From contig PWHO01000076.1 of the NCBI GenBank assembly GCA_003555385.1, forward strand, positions 1-10,557: a stretch of 10,557 bases of DNA, given 5' to 3'. Under the pieces are notes generated by a model. The model was not told the DNA's origin. It saw only the letters and a program-made list of their open reading frames with translations, and searched no databases. Shown in pieces: positions 1-6,503 of this stretch (the first letter of the stretch is position 1; every line of letters begins with the position of its first letter). The DNA comes from Bacteroidales bacterium (GTDB lineage Bacteria > Bacteroidota > Bacteroidia > Bacteroidales > UBA7960). The position numbers and the translations under genes are program-made.

Positions 1-1
1 C

Positions 2-115
2 CTTTTTGATTTTTCCGCTTATATTCAGGTTGTGATGCAACATGAGGATTATTTCAGGGAAGCGGTGCGCATCATTGAGGATGATACTTTCGACCGGTTG
101 CAGATCAGGTATTAA
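2..115 (+). CDS. C-terminal end of an unrecognised protein (partial)
   Basis: A reading frame open from the left window edge encodes 37 residues and stops at TAA (113-115). It ends in an acidic, helix-like stretch, FREAVRIIEDDTFDRLQIRY. The start and most of the protein lie outside the window, so the family cannot be named. The stop lies 32 bases before the rhomboid start on the same strand, so the two could share a transcript. Composition resembles normal coding sequence with no internal stops, but so short a fragment could be a chance frame. A frame in another register over 42-263 has cysteine- and arginine-rich residues typical of a shadow and is not favoured. Confidence 0.5.
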   Translation, partial: LFDFSAYIQVVMQHEDYFREAVRIIEDDTFDRLQIRY

Positions 116-147
116 TGAACAACACACATTTTTTATCCTGAATAGAA

Positions 148-756
148 ATGTCTGCCACCCTATTTATCATCATTGCAACCGTTCTGGCAAGTATTTACGC
201 CTTTGGCAGCGGCCGGATGTTCGAACGCTTGAAATTCAACGCGTTTGCCATCAGGGAGCATAGGCAAATTCACCGGTTTTTCACCTATGGCCTGCTGCAT
301 GTAGATTATATGCACCTGCTGGTGAACATGATTGTTCTTTTTTCTTTTGGCCGGAATGTGGAGCATATGTTCTCCGCCCATTTCGGCAACGCCGGTTCGC
401 TGTTCTTTTTGCTGCTGTACCTGGTGGGATTGGTGGGAAGTGTAATTCCCGGTTATTTCAAACATTCCAAAGACCCCTATTATAATGCAGTCGGGGCCAG
501 CGGGGCAGTGTCAGCCGTTCTTTTCGCCAGCATTCTTGTATACCCCCAGGGCTCCATCATGTTCATCTTTTTTCCGGTACCCATTCCTGCCTTTATTTTT
601 GGCATACTGTACCTGGTTTATTCCGCCTATATGGCCAAAAGAGGCAGCGACAATGTGGGACATGATGTGCATTTCTGGGGGGCCATAGTTGGGGTGTTAT
701 TTACAACCTTACTGGATCCCGGATTCGTCTCCCGGTTTATTCACTATGTTTTTTAA
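148..756 (+). CDS. Rhomboid family intramembrane serine protease
   Basis: The product is a 202-residue membrane protein matching the compact six-helix rhomboid core. Rhomboids cleave transmembrane helices of substrate proteins within the lipid bilayer, using a Ser-His pair. Visible family marks are HLLVN at 56-60 (His and Asn that help form the oxyanion hole), GASG at 117-120 with nucleophile Ser119 at the start of a hydrophobic helix, and His175 in VHFWGAIVG in the last helix, where the family has an AHxxGxxxG-like motif. Hydrophobic segments lie near 4-20, 55-68, 84-101, 114-132, 137-161 and 173-190. No cytosolic or C-terminal extra domain is present. The substrate cannot be predicted. The start gives a hydrophobic N-terminal helix; no strong ribosome binding site is visible, as is usual in Bacteroidota. 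The class IV aminotransferase gene follows after 11 bases, suggesting co-transcription. Confidence 0.9.
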   Translation: MSATLFIIIATVLASIYAFGSGRMFERLKFNAFAIREHRQIHRFFTYGLLHVDYMHLLVNMIVLFSFGRNVEHMFSAHFGNAGSLFFLLLYLVGLVGSVIPGYFKHSKDPYYNAVGASGAVSAVLFASILVYPQGSIMFIFFPVPIPAFIFGILYLVYSAYMAKRGSDNVGHDVHFWGAIVGVLFTTLLDPGFVSRFIHYVF

Positions 757-767
757 ATCTCCTGCGC

Positions 768-1613
768 ATGAACATGTTATCCTGGAACGGACGTCTGATC
801 CCTGAAGATGACTTCAGCCTGTTACCCTCCAACAGGGCTTTTCGCTATGGTGACGGGTTATTTGAAACCATCCGGGTCATGCAGGGACGCCCTTTATGGG
901 CAGACAAACATTTTGACCGCCTGACCCGCGGGCTTCATCTCCTTCAAATCAACCCAGGTGATGACTGGTCCGAAGATCTCTTTACCGCTGCAATAAAGGA
1001 GCTTGTTTCCGCCAATCATCATGAAACCGGAAATGCCAGGGTTCGTTTCTCTGCGTTCCGGGAGGACGGCGGCCTGTATATGCCCCTTGGCAACAGTGCT
1101 TCGTGGCTGATAGAGTCTGAAATGCTGGATCAGGAAAGTTTCGTACTGAACAACAAGGGAATTCATGTGAAAGAATATACCGGGATGCGCAAAGGGACGA
1201 ATCAGTTTTCTTCCATCAAGTCAATCAATGCCCAGCTGTATGTGATGGCCAGTCTTTACAAAAGGGAATCCGGACTCGGTGACTGCCTGATTCTTAATGA
1301 CGACGGGAACATTATTGAAGCCACCAGTTCGAATATATTCGTCGTTTGCGAAGATCAGCTTTATACGCCACCACTTGATCAGGGATGCGTGGAGGGGATT
1401 ATGCGCCGTGTTGTCATGGAAATAGCCATGGAAAACGGATGGAAAGTAACGGAAAAGCCATTAAATTCGGGCGAACTGGAAAATGCTGAGGAATGTTTTC
1501 TGACCAATAGCATACAGGGAATTCGTTGGGTAGGTCTCTACAACAACAAGCGGTTTTATAATGTCCTGTCCAGAAAACTCACTCCGCTGTTGAACGCCAA
1601 AGCCCGGCGATAA
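768..1613 (+). CDS. Class IV PLP-dependent aminotransferase / aminodeoxychorismate lyase-like protein
   Basis: A 281-residue fold-type IV PLP enzyme of normal family length. This family holds branched-chain amino acid aminotransferase (IlvE), D-amino acid aminotransferase and 4-amino-4-deoxychorismate lyase (PabC, folate synthesis). Visible marks are the N-terminal NRAFRYGDGLFETIRV segment (22-37), His49 and Arg52 near HFDRL, the likely PLP-binding Lys151 in SSIKSINAQLY, Glu184 in NIIEATSSNIFVV (contacts the PLP ring nitrogen in the family), EGIMRR (209-214) in the phosphate-binding region, and FLTNSIQGI (244-252). The sequence does not separate transaminase from lyase; the short N-terminus and the SIKSINAQLY active-site segment make a PabC-like or small BCAT-like role plausible. 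An in-frame ATG two codons downstream, giving MLSWNG, is an alternative start. No folate or valine pathway gene is adjacent to decide substrate. Confidence 0.85.
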   Translation: MNMLSWNGRLIPEDDFSLLPSNRAFRYGDGLFETIRVMQGRPLWADKHFDRLTRGLHLLQINPGDDWSEDLFTAAIKELVSANHHETGNARVRFSAFREDGGLYMPLGNSASWLIESEMLDQESFVLNNKGIHVKEYTGMRKGTNQFSSIKSINAQLYVMASLYKRESGLGDCLILNDDGNIIEATSSNIFVVCEDQLYTPPLDQGCVEGIMRRVVMEIAMENGWKVTEKPLNSGELENAEECFLTNSIQGIRWVGLYNNKRFYNVLSRKLTPLLNAKARR

Positions 1614-1618
1614 TTGTT

Positions 1619-1626
1619 TATATTTG
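1619..1626 (+). promoter_or_regulatory. Possible Bacteroidota -7 box (TATATTTG) before the TPR-SPOR gene
   Basis: TATATTTG fits the TAnnTTTG -7 element of the Bacteroidota primary sigma factor. It lies just after the aminotransferase stop and 32 bases before the TPR start, implying a leader of roughly 25 bases. The nearest TTG upstream (1590-1592) is about 26 bases away, longer than the usual 17-23, so the -33 element is weak or missing. Confidence 0.3.
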
Positions 1627-1658
1627 TCCTGTAGCATCCATTCCTCATTAATGCGTAT

Positions 1659-2714
1659 ATGAGAATCCTTTGTTTGACCATCCTGCTGTCGGGAATTTTT
1701 TGGCCCTCAATAAGCGTGAGCCAACCTTCAGATAGAGATATCAGGCGTGCCCGGGAGTTGTTTTCAGAAGGTGTCAGGAAAGGCGTTGAGGGTGAATACC
1801 ATCAGGCCCTGATATCCTTTGATGAGGCTATCTCTCTGGATCCTTATTTTGCTGATGCCTATTTTTACAGGGGGCTTGCACATATTGAGCTCAGGCAGTA
1901 TGAAAAAGCACTGGACGATTTCCGGGCAGTAATCGGTTTTGACCACAAACATGCCGACCAGGTACATTATTTTACCGGACTGGCTTACGCATCAAAGGGT
2001 GAATACAATGAAGCCATTCACCATTACAGCGAAGCACTCCGGATCAGTCCTGATTATTATTCTTTCTTTCAGCGTGGTAAAGCGTACTACGCGACCAGCG
2101 AATTCGGACGGGCCCTGCAGGATTTTGATATGGCGCACAAGCTCAATCCCGGATTTGGAGAAGTCCATTTTTTCAGGGGCAGGGCCCGCTATCAGACCGG
2201 ACTCTACCAGGATGCCCTGGAAGACCTGCTTTATGCCAGTGAACGCTATTTGGAAGATCCGGTTCTGCACTACTACCTCGGACATACCTACCAGATGCTG
2301 GGGAATGAGGATAAAGCCACAGAACACCTCTCCATCTCCGAAGAACCTTCCTATATAGCAGGTGAAGAAAGCGACTTTGAGCAGGAGACCCGTATGCACA
2401 GCGAAAGGATCTCGCCACGTGACCTGGCAACAATGGATGAGGGCTTCTATGATACTTTGCTGAAGGAGGTCTCCCCCTCCGGAATTGGTATACAGGTTGC
2501 CTCATTTGTAAATCCTGATCAGCTTTCAGGCATTGCTTCCGGCCATCAGCAACGTTTTGGTTATCCCGTTTTTCTCCATATCACCCATGAAGAGGGCAGA
2601 AACCTGTATAAACTGATTGTGGGGGAATTTTCAAACCGGGAGGAAGCCCTGCGGGTGCGCAGTGAATTGCGTGACCATGGTTTCATGGACAGCTTTTTGA
2701 TCCGTTACCCTTAA
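1659..2714 (+). CDS. Exported TPR-repeat protein with C-terminal SPOR domain
   Basis: A 351-residue protein with three parts. Residues 1-22 form a signal peptide (Arg2, a hydrophobic core, cleavage probably near ISVSQ); no lipobox cysteine is at the cleavage site. Residues about 28-225 hold five to six TPR units, seen as repeated patterns such as DAYFYRGLAHIELRQYEKAL and GLAYASKGEYNEAI, each ending in a DP/NP-like turn (61-62, 130-131, 163-164). After an acidic linker (about 228-272), residues about 276-350 look like a SPOR domain (GIQVASF start, KLIVGEFSNREEAL, and a final LIRY strand). SPOR domains bind peptidoglycan strands lacking stem peptides, often at division sites; TPRs are protein-binding scaffolds. 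A periplasmic or envelope-associated adaptor role is inferred. The gene faces zupT convergently, with 36 bases between their stops. Confidence 0.85.
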   Translation: MRILCLTILLSGIFWPSISVSQPSDRDIRRARELFSEGVRKGVEGEYHQALISFDEAISLDPYFADAYFYRGLAHIELRQYEKALDDFRAVIGFDHKHADQVHYFTGLAYASKGEYNEAIHHYSEALRISPDYYSFFQRGKAYYATSEFGRALQDFDMAHKLNPGFGEVHFFRGRARYQTGLYQDALEDLLYASERYLEDPVLHYYLGHTYQMLGNEDKATEHLSISEEPSYIAGEESDFEQETRMHSERISPRDLATMDEGFYDTLLKEVSPSGIGIQVASFVNPDQLSGIASGHQQRFGYPVFLHITHEEGRNLYKLIVGEFSNREEALRVRSELRDHGFMDSFLIRYP

Positions 2715-2750
2715 GTGCTGAGGGAATGTCATTACGCTGAGGATAATCCA

Positions 2751-3575
2751 TTACATAAAAAAGACCAGGCTCACGGCCATTACAGCCATTCCGGCCATCA
2801 ATCCGTAAAGCGGAAGGTGACCGGTTCCGTATTCCCTGGCAGTAGGCAACAGGTGGTCTATGGAAATAAACACCATGATGCCGGCAACGGATGCAAACAG
2901 GAATCCAAAAACCACTTCGTTGATAAATGGCATCAGGATGAAAAACCCCACAGCTGCCCCCACGGGTTCTGCCAATCCAGAAAGGAATGAATACAGAAAA
3001 GCCTTCCTCTTGCTTCCGGTTGCATGATGAATCGGAACCGAAATGGCAATGCCCTCCGGAATGTTATGAATAGCAATGGCAATGGCAATCGGAAGCCCCA
3101 GCCTGATGTCATGCAATGCGGCCAGAAAAGTAGCCAGCCCTTCCGGGAAGTTATGAATGGCAATGGCCAGTGCCGACAACATTCCCATGCGATACAGTTT
3201 CTTGTTTTTTGCAGCCTCTTCCGTCCCCATTTGCTCAACACGCTTGGGTTCGTGGGGGTTCTCAAAATCCGGCACCAGCCGGTCAATGACTGCGATGACT
3301 ACCATCCCGGTAAAAAAAGCCACTACAGTCAACAAGTAGGCTGACTGAACGCTCATTTCCGCCTCCAGGATCTCAATGGATTTCGGGAAGATCTCCACAA
3401 AGGAAAGGTAGATCATTACCCCTCCTGAAAAACCCAGTGCCACTGACAAGAACCGGGTATTGGTTCTTTTTGCAAAAAAAGCAATGGCACTGCCGATACC
3501 TGTGGCCAGCCCTGCAAACAAAGTAAGCAGAAAAGCAATAAGGATTTGATCACTATTGGCGATGGTTTCCGACAT
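2751..3575 (-). CDS. zupT: ZIP family divalent metal transporter (ZupT-like)
   Basis: A 274-residue polytopic inner-membrane protein with about eight hydrophobic segments. It carries the two diagnostic ZIP metal-site motifs, HNFPEGLATF (141-150) and HNIPEGIAIS (170-179), plus Glu203 in SGLAEPVGAAVG. Together these strongly resemble the ZupT (GufA-like) branch. E. coli ZupT imports Zn2+ and also Fe2+, Mn2+ and Co2+; the preferred metal here is not readable from sequence. A charged loop (about 102-128, with His108) separates the third and fourth helices, where ZIP proteins usually have a variable metal-binding loop, although it is histidine-poor here. The ATG lies inside the last codons of dxs, giving a 23-base overlap, so translation is probably coupled. 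It is the last gene of the hydG-to-zupT run. Confidence 0.9.
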   Translation of the reverse strand: MSETIANSDQILIAFLLTLFAGLATGIGSAIAFFAKRTNTRFLSVALGFSGGVMIYLSFVEIFPKSIEILEAEMSVQSAYLLTVVAFFTGMVVIAVIDRLVPDFENPHEPKRVEQMGTEEAAKNKKLYRMGMLSALAIAIHNFPEGLATFLAALHDIRLGLPIAIAIAIHNIPEGIAISVPIHHATGSKRKAFLYSFLSGLAEPVGAAVGFFILMPFINEVVFGFLFASVAGIMVFISIDHLLPTAREYGTGHLPLYGLMAGMAVMAVSLVFFM

Positions 3576-5523
3576 ACAATCCGGTTTTTTGTTTCTTATT
3601 TTGCAGGAGATTCAGCTTAAGTTGCGCTGCGGCATCTTCCAGGGCCCGGATAACAGCATCCGGGTCAAAACCGCACTCCCGGTGCAACTCCGGGATGGTG
3701 CCATGTCCCGGAAAATAATCGGGGATCCCCAGTCTTTTAACAAAGATACGATAATGGTGATCTGCCATAAACTCAAGCAGTGCGCTTCCCATTCCGCCGG
3801 CCAATGCATTGTCTTCAACTGTAATGACAGCCTGATGCCCGGAAAAGACCTCGTGAAGCAAGCTTTCATCCATTGGTTTAAGGAAACGGAGGTCATAGCA
3901 GGAAACAGAAAACCCGCTCTGCTCCTCAAACATACTGCATGCTTTCAGCGCCATATTGCCAACGTGCCCTGCAGATACCACTGCAATATCACTGCCATTT
4001 TTGAGTCTTCTGCCCCGACCGGTTTCTATTTTCCGGAAAGGCGTTTTCCACTCCCTCATCACCCCTTCTCCGCGCGGGTACCTGATCACGTATGGTGAAA
4101 CAGGATTCAGCTGGGCTGTGTACATCATATTGCGAAGCTCTTCCTCATTCATGGGAGCTGCAATAACCAGGTTAGGGATGCATCGCAGGGAAGAAAGATC
4201 AAACATTCCATGATGTGTCGCCCCGTCTTCTCCCACCAGGCCGGCTCTGTCCAGGCAAAAAACCACAGGTAGGTTCTGAAGTGCCACATCATGGATCACC
4301 TGGTCATACGCCCGTTGAAAAAAGGAAGAATACACATTGCAAAAAGGGATCATACCCTGTACAGCAAGTCCTGCACTGAAAGTGACCGCATGTTGCTCGG
4401 CAATCCCCACATCAAAAGTTCTGCCGGGCATGGCCCCCATCATGATATTTAACGAGCAACCTGTGGGCATAGCAGGGGTAATCCCCACAATCCGTGAGTT
4501 CTTTTCAGCCAGTTCAAGGATGGTTTCACCAAATACTCGCTGATATTTGGGTGGATGACCGGTATTCTTTTCCGGAACTTGTATTTTTCCGGTTTTTTTG
4601 TCAAAAAAGCCCGGCGCATGAAAACGAGTCTGGTCTTTCTCGGCAAACGGGTACCCTTTTCCTTTGACCGTTACCACGTGGAGAAGTTTGGGTCCTTTAA
4701 TATGCTTCAGGTCACCGAGTATCCGTTGCAGATATCCGACATCATGGCCGTCAACCGGGCCAAAATACCGGAAACCCAGCGACTCAAAAAAGTTGCTCTG
4801 ACGAAAAAGGAGTGATTTGATGGCATTTTCAAGCTTTTGTATGGAACGACGGGCCCCCGGACCAACGCTACCTGCGTTGCCAAGCAAACGCCAGATATCA
4901 TCTTTCAGGCGATTATACGTCCTGGAAGTGGTAATTTCAGTCAGATATTCCTTCAGGGCACCCACGCCGTTATCGATCGAAATTCCATTGTCATTGAGGA
5001 TCACCAGCAGGTTGGCATTGGACACCCCGGCATGATTCAACCCCTCAAATGCCAGTCCGCCCGTCATACTCCCATCGCCGATCACAGCAATATGGTGACG
5101 GTCATCCCCTTTCAGGCCGGAGGCGACAGCCATTCCCAGGGCTGCAGAAACACTGGTGGAAGCATGCCCCGTACCGAATGCATCATAAGGGCTTTCATCC
5201 ATCCGGGGGAAACCGCTGATGCCCCCGTAATGCCGGTTGGTGTGAAAAAGATCACGACGGCCCGTGAGAATCTTGTGGGCATAGGCCTGGTGGCCTACAT
5301 CCCAGATCAGCTGATCTCTGGGAGTGTCAAAAACCTTGTGAAGGGCCACGGTCAGTTCAACCACCCCGAGGCTGGCCCCGAAATGACCGGGGTTCAGACT
5401 GACTGCATCAATGATAAATTGCCGCAATTCTTCGCAAAGTATCTGCAACTCCTCTTGCGACAGTGTTTTCAGGTCGCCGGGAGATTGAATACTTGATAGT
5501 AATTTGCCTGCCTGTAAAGCCAT
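3553..5523 (-). CDS. dxs: 1-deoxy-D-xylulose-5-phosphate synthase
   Basis: This cytosolic thiamine diphosphate enzyme joins pyruvate and glyceraldehyde 3-phosphate to make 1-deoxy-D-xylulose 5-phosphate, the entry step of the MEP isoprenoid pathway. It is also a precursor step for thiamine and pyridoxal. The 656 residues are slightly longer than the usual 620-640. Visible marks are GHFGASLG (46-53), DVGHQAYAHK (75-84), GTGHASTS (118-125), the ThDP/Mg motif from GDGSMTGG (149-156) to NDNG (177-180), and IAEQHAV (374-380) with Glu376 as the expected proton-relay glutamate. A C-terminal DPDAVIRALED segment (620-630) is followed by a basic tail of about 20 residues that is probably dispensable. 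It starts 8 bases after rrf2 and overlaps zupT. A promoter of its own is not evident, so it is probably transcribed with the hydG run. Confidence 0.97.
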   Translation of the reverse strand: MALQAGKLLSSIQSPGDLKTLSQEELQILCEELRQFIIDAVSLNPGHFGASLGVVELTVALHKVFDTPRDQLIWDVGHQAYAHKILTGRRDLFHTNRHYGGISGFPRMDESPYDAFGTGHASTSVSAALGMAVASGLKGDDRHHIAVIGDGSMTGGLAFEGLNHAGVSNANLLVILNDNGISIDNGVGALKEYLTEITTSRTYNRLKDDIWRLLGNAGSVGPGARRSIQKLENAIKSLLFRQSNFFESLGFRYFGPVDGHDVGYLQRILGDLKHIKGPKLLHVVTVKGKGYPFAEKDQTRFHAPGFFDKKTGKIQVPEKNTGHPPKYQRVFGETILELAEKNSRIVGITPAMPTGCSLNIMMGAMPGRTFDVGIAEQHAVTFSAGLAVQGMIPFCNVYSSFFQRAYDQVIHDVALQNLPVVFCLDRAGLVGEDGATHHGMFDLSSLRCIPNLVIAAPMNEEELRNMMYTAQLNPVSPYVIRYPRGEGVMREWKTPFRKIETGRGRRLKNGSDIAVVSAGHVGNMALKACSMFEEQSGFSVSCYDLRFLKPMDESLLHEVFSGHQAVITVEDNALAGGMGSALLEFMADHHYRIFVKRLGIPDYFPGHGTIPELHRECGFDPDAVIRALEDAAAQLKLNLLQNKKQKTGLYVGNHRQ

Positions 5524-5531
5524 ATAATGTG

Positions 5532-5939
5532 TCAGGAACGTGTGACAAAATCCTCGAGTGTCTGTTCTTGGAAATACTTTTTGAATTGCATGGTGACATC
5601 AGTCACAAGACCATTCATCAGGCATTTGTCAAAAGGACAGACCTTTCTGTCGAGCGGGCATTCCGGAAGGTCAATGGATCCCTCAATGGCTTCGTAAATC
5701 TCCAGCACGCTGATCTGATCCGGTGGTTTATTCAATACGAAACCACCGGAAGGACCGCGAACAGACTTCAGGAAATTGTATTTCACCAACTGTTGCAATA
5801 CCTTGGCCAGGTGATTGCGGGAGGCCCCCATCTCACTGGCCAGGCTACTGACATTTATATGATTGTCGGCTTTGGCTATGAGCACCATTGCATGCAACGC
5901 AAGAGAAGCTGCTTCCGAAAAATGAACCAATTTTGCCAT
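5532..5939 (-). CDS. Rrf2 family transcriptional regulator with three-cysteine cluster motif
   Basis: A 135-residue Rrf2 protein of typical length. Residues 1-70 form the winged helix-turn-helix: FSEAASLALHAMVLIA start, recognition region SSLASEMGASRNHLAKVLQQL, then the wing SVRGPSGGFVLNKPP, a strong family signature. Residues about 75-90 (ISVLEIYEAIEG) begin the dimer helix region. Cys94, Cys101 and Cys106 lie where IscR, NsrR and RsrR hold their Fe-S cluster ligands, so this is likely an Fe-S based sensor of iron, oxygen, NO or redox state. The spacing is C-x6-C-x4-C, which differs somewhat from the C-x5-C-x5/7-C of IscR and NsrR. It sits 17 bases after ACT-like regulator B and 8 before dxs. 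Autoregulation of the run and control of hydrogenase genes are plausible but inferred. Confidence 0.9.
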   Translation of the reverse strand: MAKLVHFSEAASLALHAMVLIAKADNHINVSSLASEMGASRNHLAKVLQQLVKYNFLKSVRGPSGGFVLNKPPDQISVLEIYEAIEGSIDLPECPLDRKVCPFDKCLMNGLVTDVTMQFKKYFQEQTLEDFVTRS

Positions 5940-5956
5940 ATCTGGTCTGTTATATA

Positions 5957-6214
5957 TCAGTTATCAAATTCCATACGCTGAACCTTCACCTTATCCAGGC
6001 TGCGAAGATCATTTTCAAGACGAATGCTTTCATCCGGGTCTCCATATAGATCAAGGATGATCAGGCCCTGCTCTCCGGAACCGGAATCATCCGGCATATT
6101 CAATCCAAGCCGGGTCCTGACAGAACAACCGTATTTGGTCAATACATCCTGTACCTTCATTGCGGCCTCACTTCGTAATTTGACAAGAACGCCCAAAATC
6201 CTGATTACTGACAT
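5957..6214 (-). CDS. ACT-like TM1266-family hydrogenase system regulator, copy B
   Basis: An 85-residue protein related to its upstream neighbour (copy A). Shared marks are an opening RILGVLV strand, SVRTRLG in the middle (32-38), a GDP turn before a helix (YGDPDESIRLENDLRSL), and a closing KVQRMEFD strand. This fits the small ACT/ferredoxin-like fold of the Thermotoga TM1266 family, annotated as an iron-only hydrogenase system regulator because it commonly sits with hydE, hydF and hydG. The molecular function of that family is not firmly known, and no DNA-binding region is visible. It differs from copy A by a polar DDSGSGEQ loop (42-49) and a different N-terminal helix. It lies 11 bases after copy A and 17 before rrf2, clearly in the same run. 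Confidence 0.8.
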   Translation of the reverse strand: MSVIRILGVLVKLRSEAAMKVQDVLTKYGCSVRTRLGLNMPDDSGSGEQGLIILDLYGDPDESIRLENDLRSLDKVKVQRMEFDN

Positions 6215-6224
6215 ATTATTATAC

Positions 6225-6238
6225 TTTATTTAAATAAA
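6225..6238. repeat. 14-base perfect palindrome TTTATTTAAATAAA
   Basis: The sequence equals its own reverse complement. It covers the last codons and stop of copy A and the first base or two of coding sequence boundary before the gap to copy B. In an A/T-rich junction this may be chance, or it may be an operator or a weak stem in the transcript. No U-rich terminator follows. Confidence 0.4.
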
Positions 6239-6498
6239 TAGTCAAAGGTCATTTTCTTAATCTCAACCCCTCCGATGGCGGACAGATCCTCTTCCAGTTC
6301 CTGCCATTGTTTCGGATCACCCTGAAGCACCAAAACAATGGTTCCCACCCGGCTGCAAACCTTGTCCGAGAGTTCATGGAACCCAAGCCGGGTACGTATC
6401 ACATCCGCATGCCCGGAAAGCACTTTCTGCGTCATTCCTGCTTCCTTGATCCGGTCAAATACCAGGATACCCAAAATCATTGTCTGTTGCATGGTCAT
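6226..6498 (-). CDS. ACT-like TM1266-family hydrogenase system regulator, copy A
   Basis: A 90-residue protein placed directly after hydG (5-base gap), the usual location of the TM1266-type iron-only hydrogenase system regulator. Marks are MILGILVFDR (7-16), VIRTRLGFHELS (33-44), the strand TIVLVLQGDP, a helix WQELEEDLSAI and a closing strand EIKKMTFDY, giving the alternating strand-helix-strand order of an ACT/ferredoxin-like domain. The family is known from structure as a small oligomer, but its ligand and target are unsettled. Two ATGs compete for the start (6498 and 6492); either leaves the domain intact. Having a second paralogous copy just downstream is unusual enough to note. Confidence 0.82.
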   Translation of the reverse strand: MTMQQTMILGILVFDRIKEAGMTQKVLSGHADVIRTRLGFHELSDKVCSRVGTIVLVLQGDPKQWQELEEDLSAIGGVEIKKMTFDYLFK

Positions 6499-6503
6499 TT
6501 CAT

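Noticed and set aside
42..263. A 73-codon + strand frame near the left edge
   Set aside because: It overlaps both the open frame ending at 115 and the rhomboid start in a different register, and its residues look random.
2715..2750. Bidirectional terminator between the convergent TPR-SPOR and zupT genes
   Set aside because: The gap shows only a GCTGAGG direct repeat (2717-2723, 2736-2742) and a small GGATAATCC palindrome, without a G/C-rich stem or T tract.
4837..5496. A 219-codon + strand frame opposite dxs
   Set aside because: It lies wholly antisense to the strongly conserved dxs, has no family-like motifs, and other shorter frames of the same kind (3556-4098, 4555-4815) occur opposite the gene.
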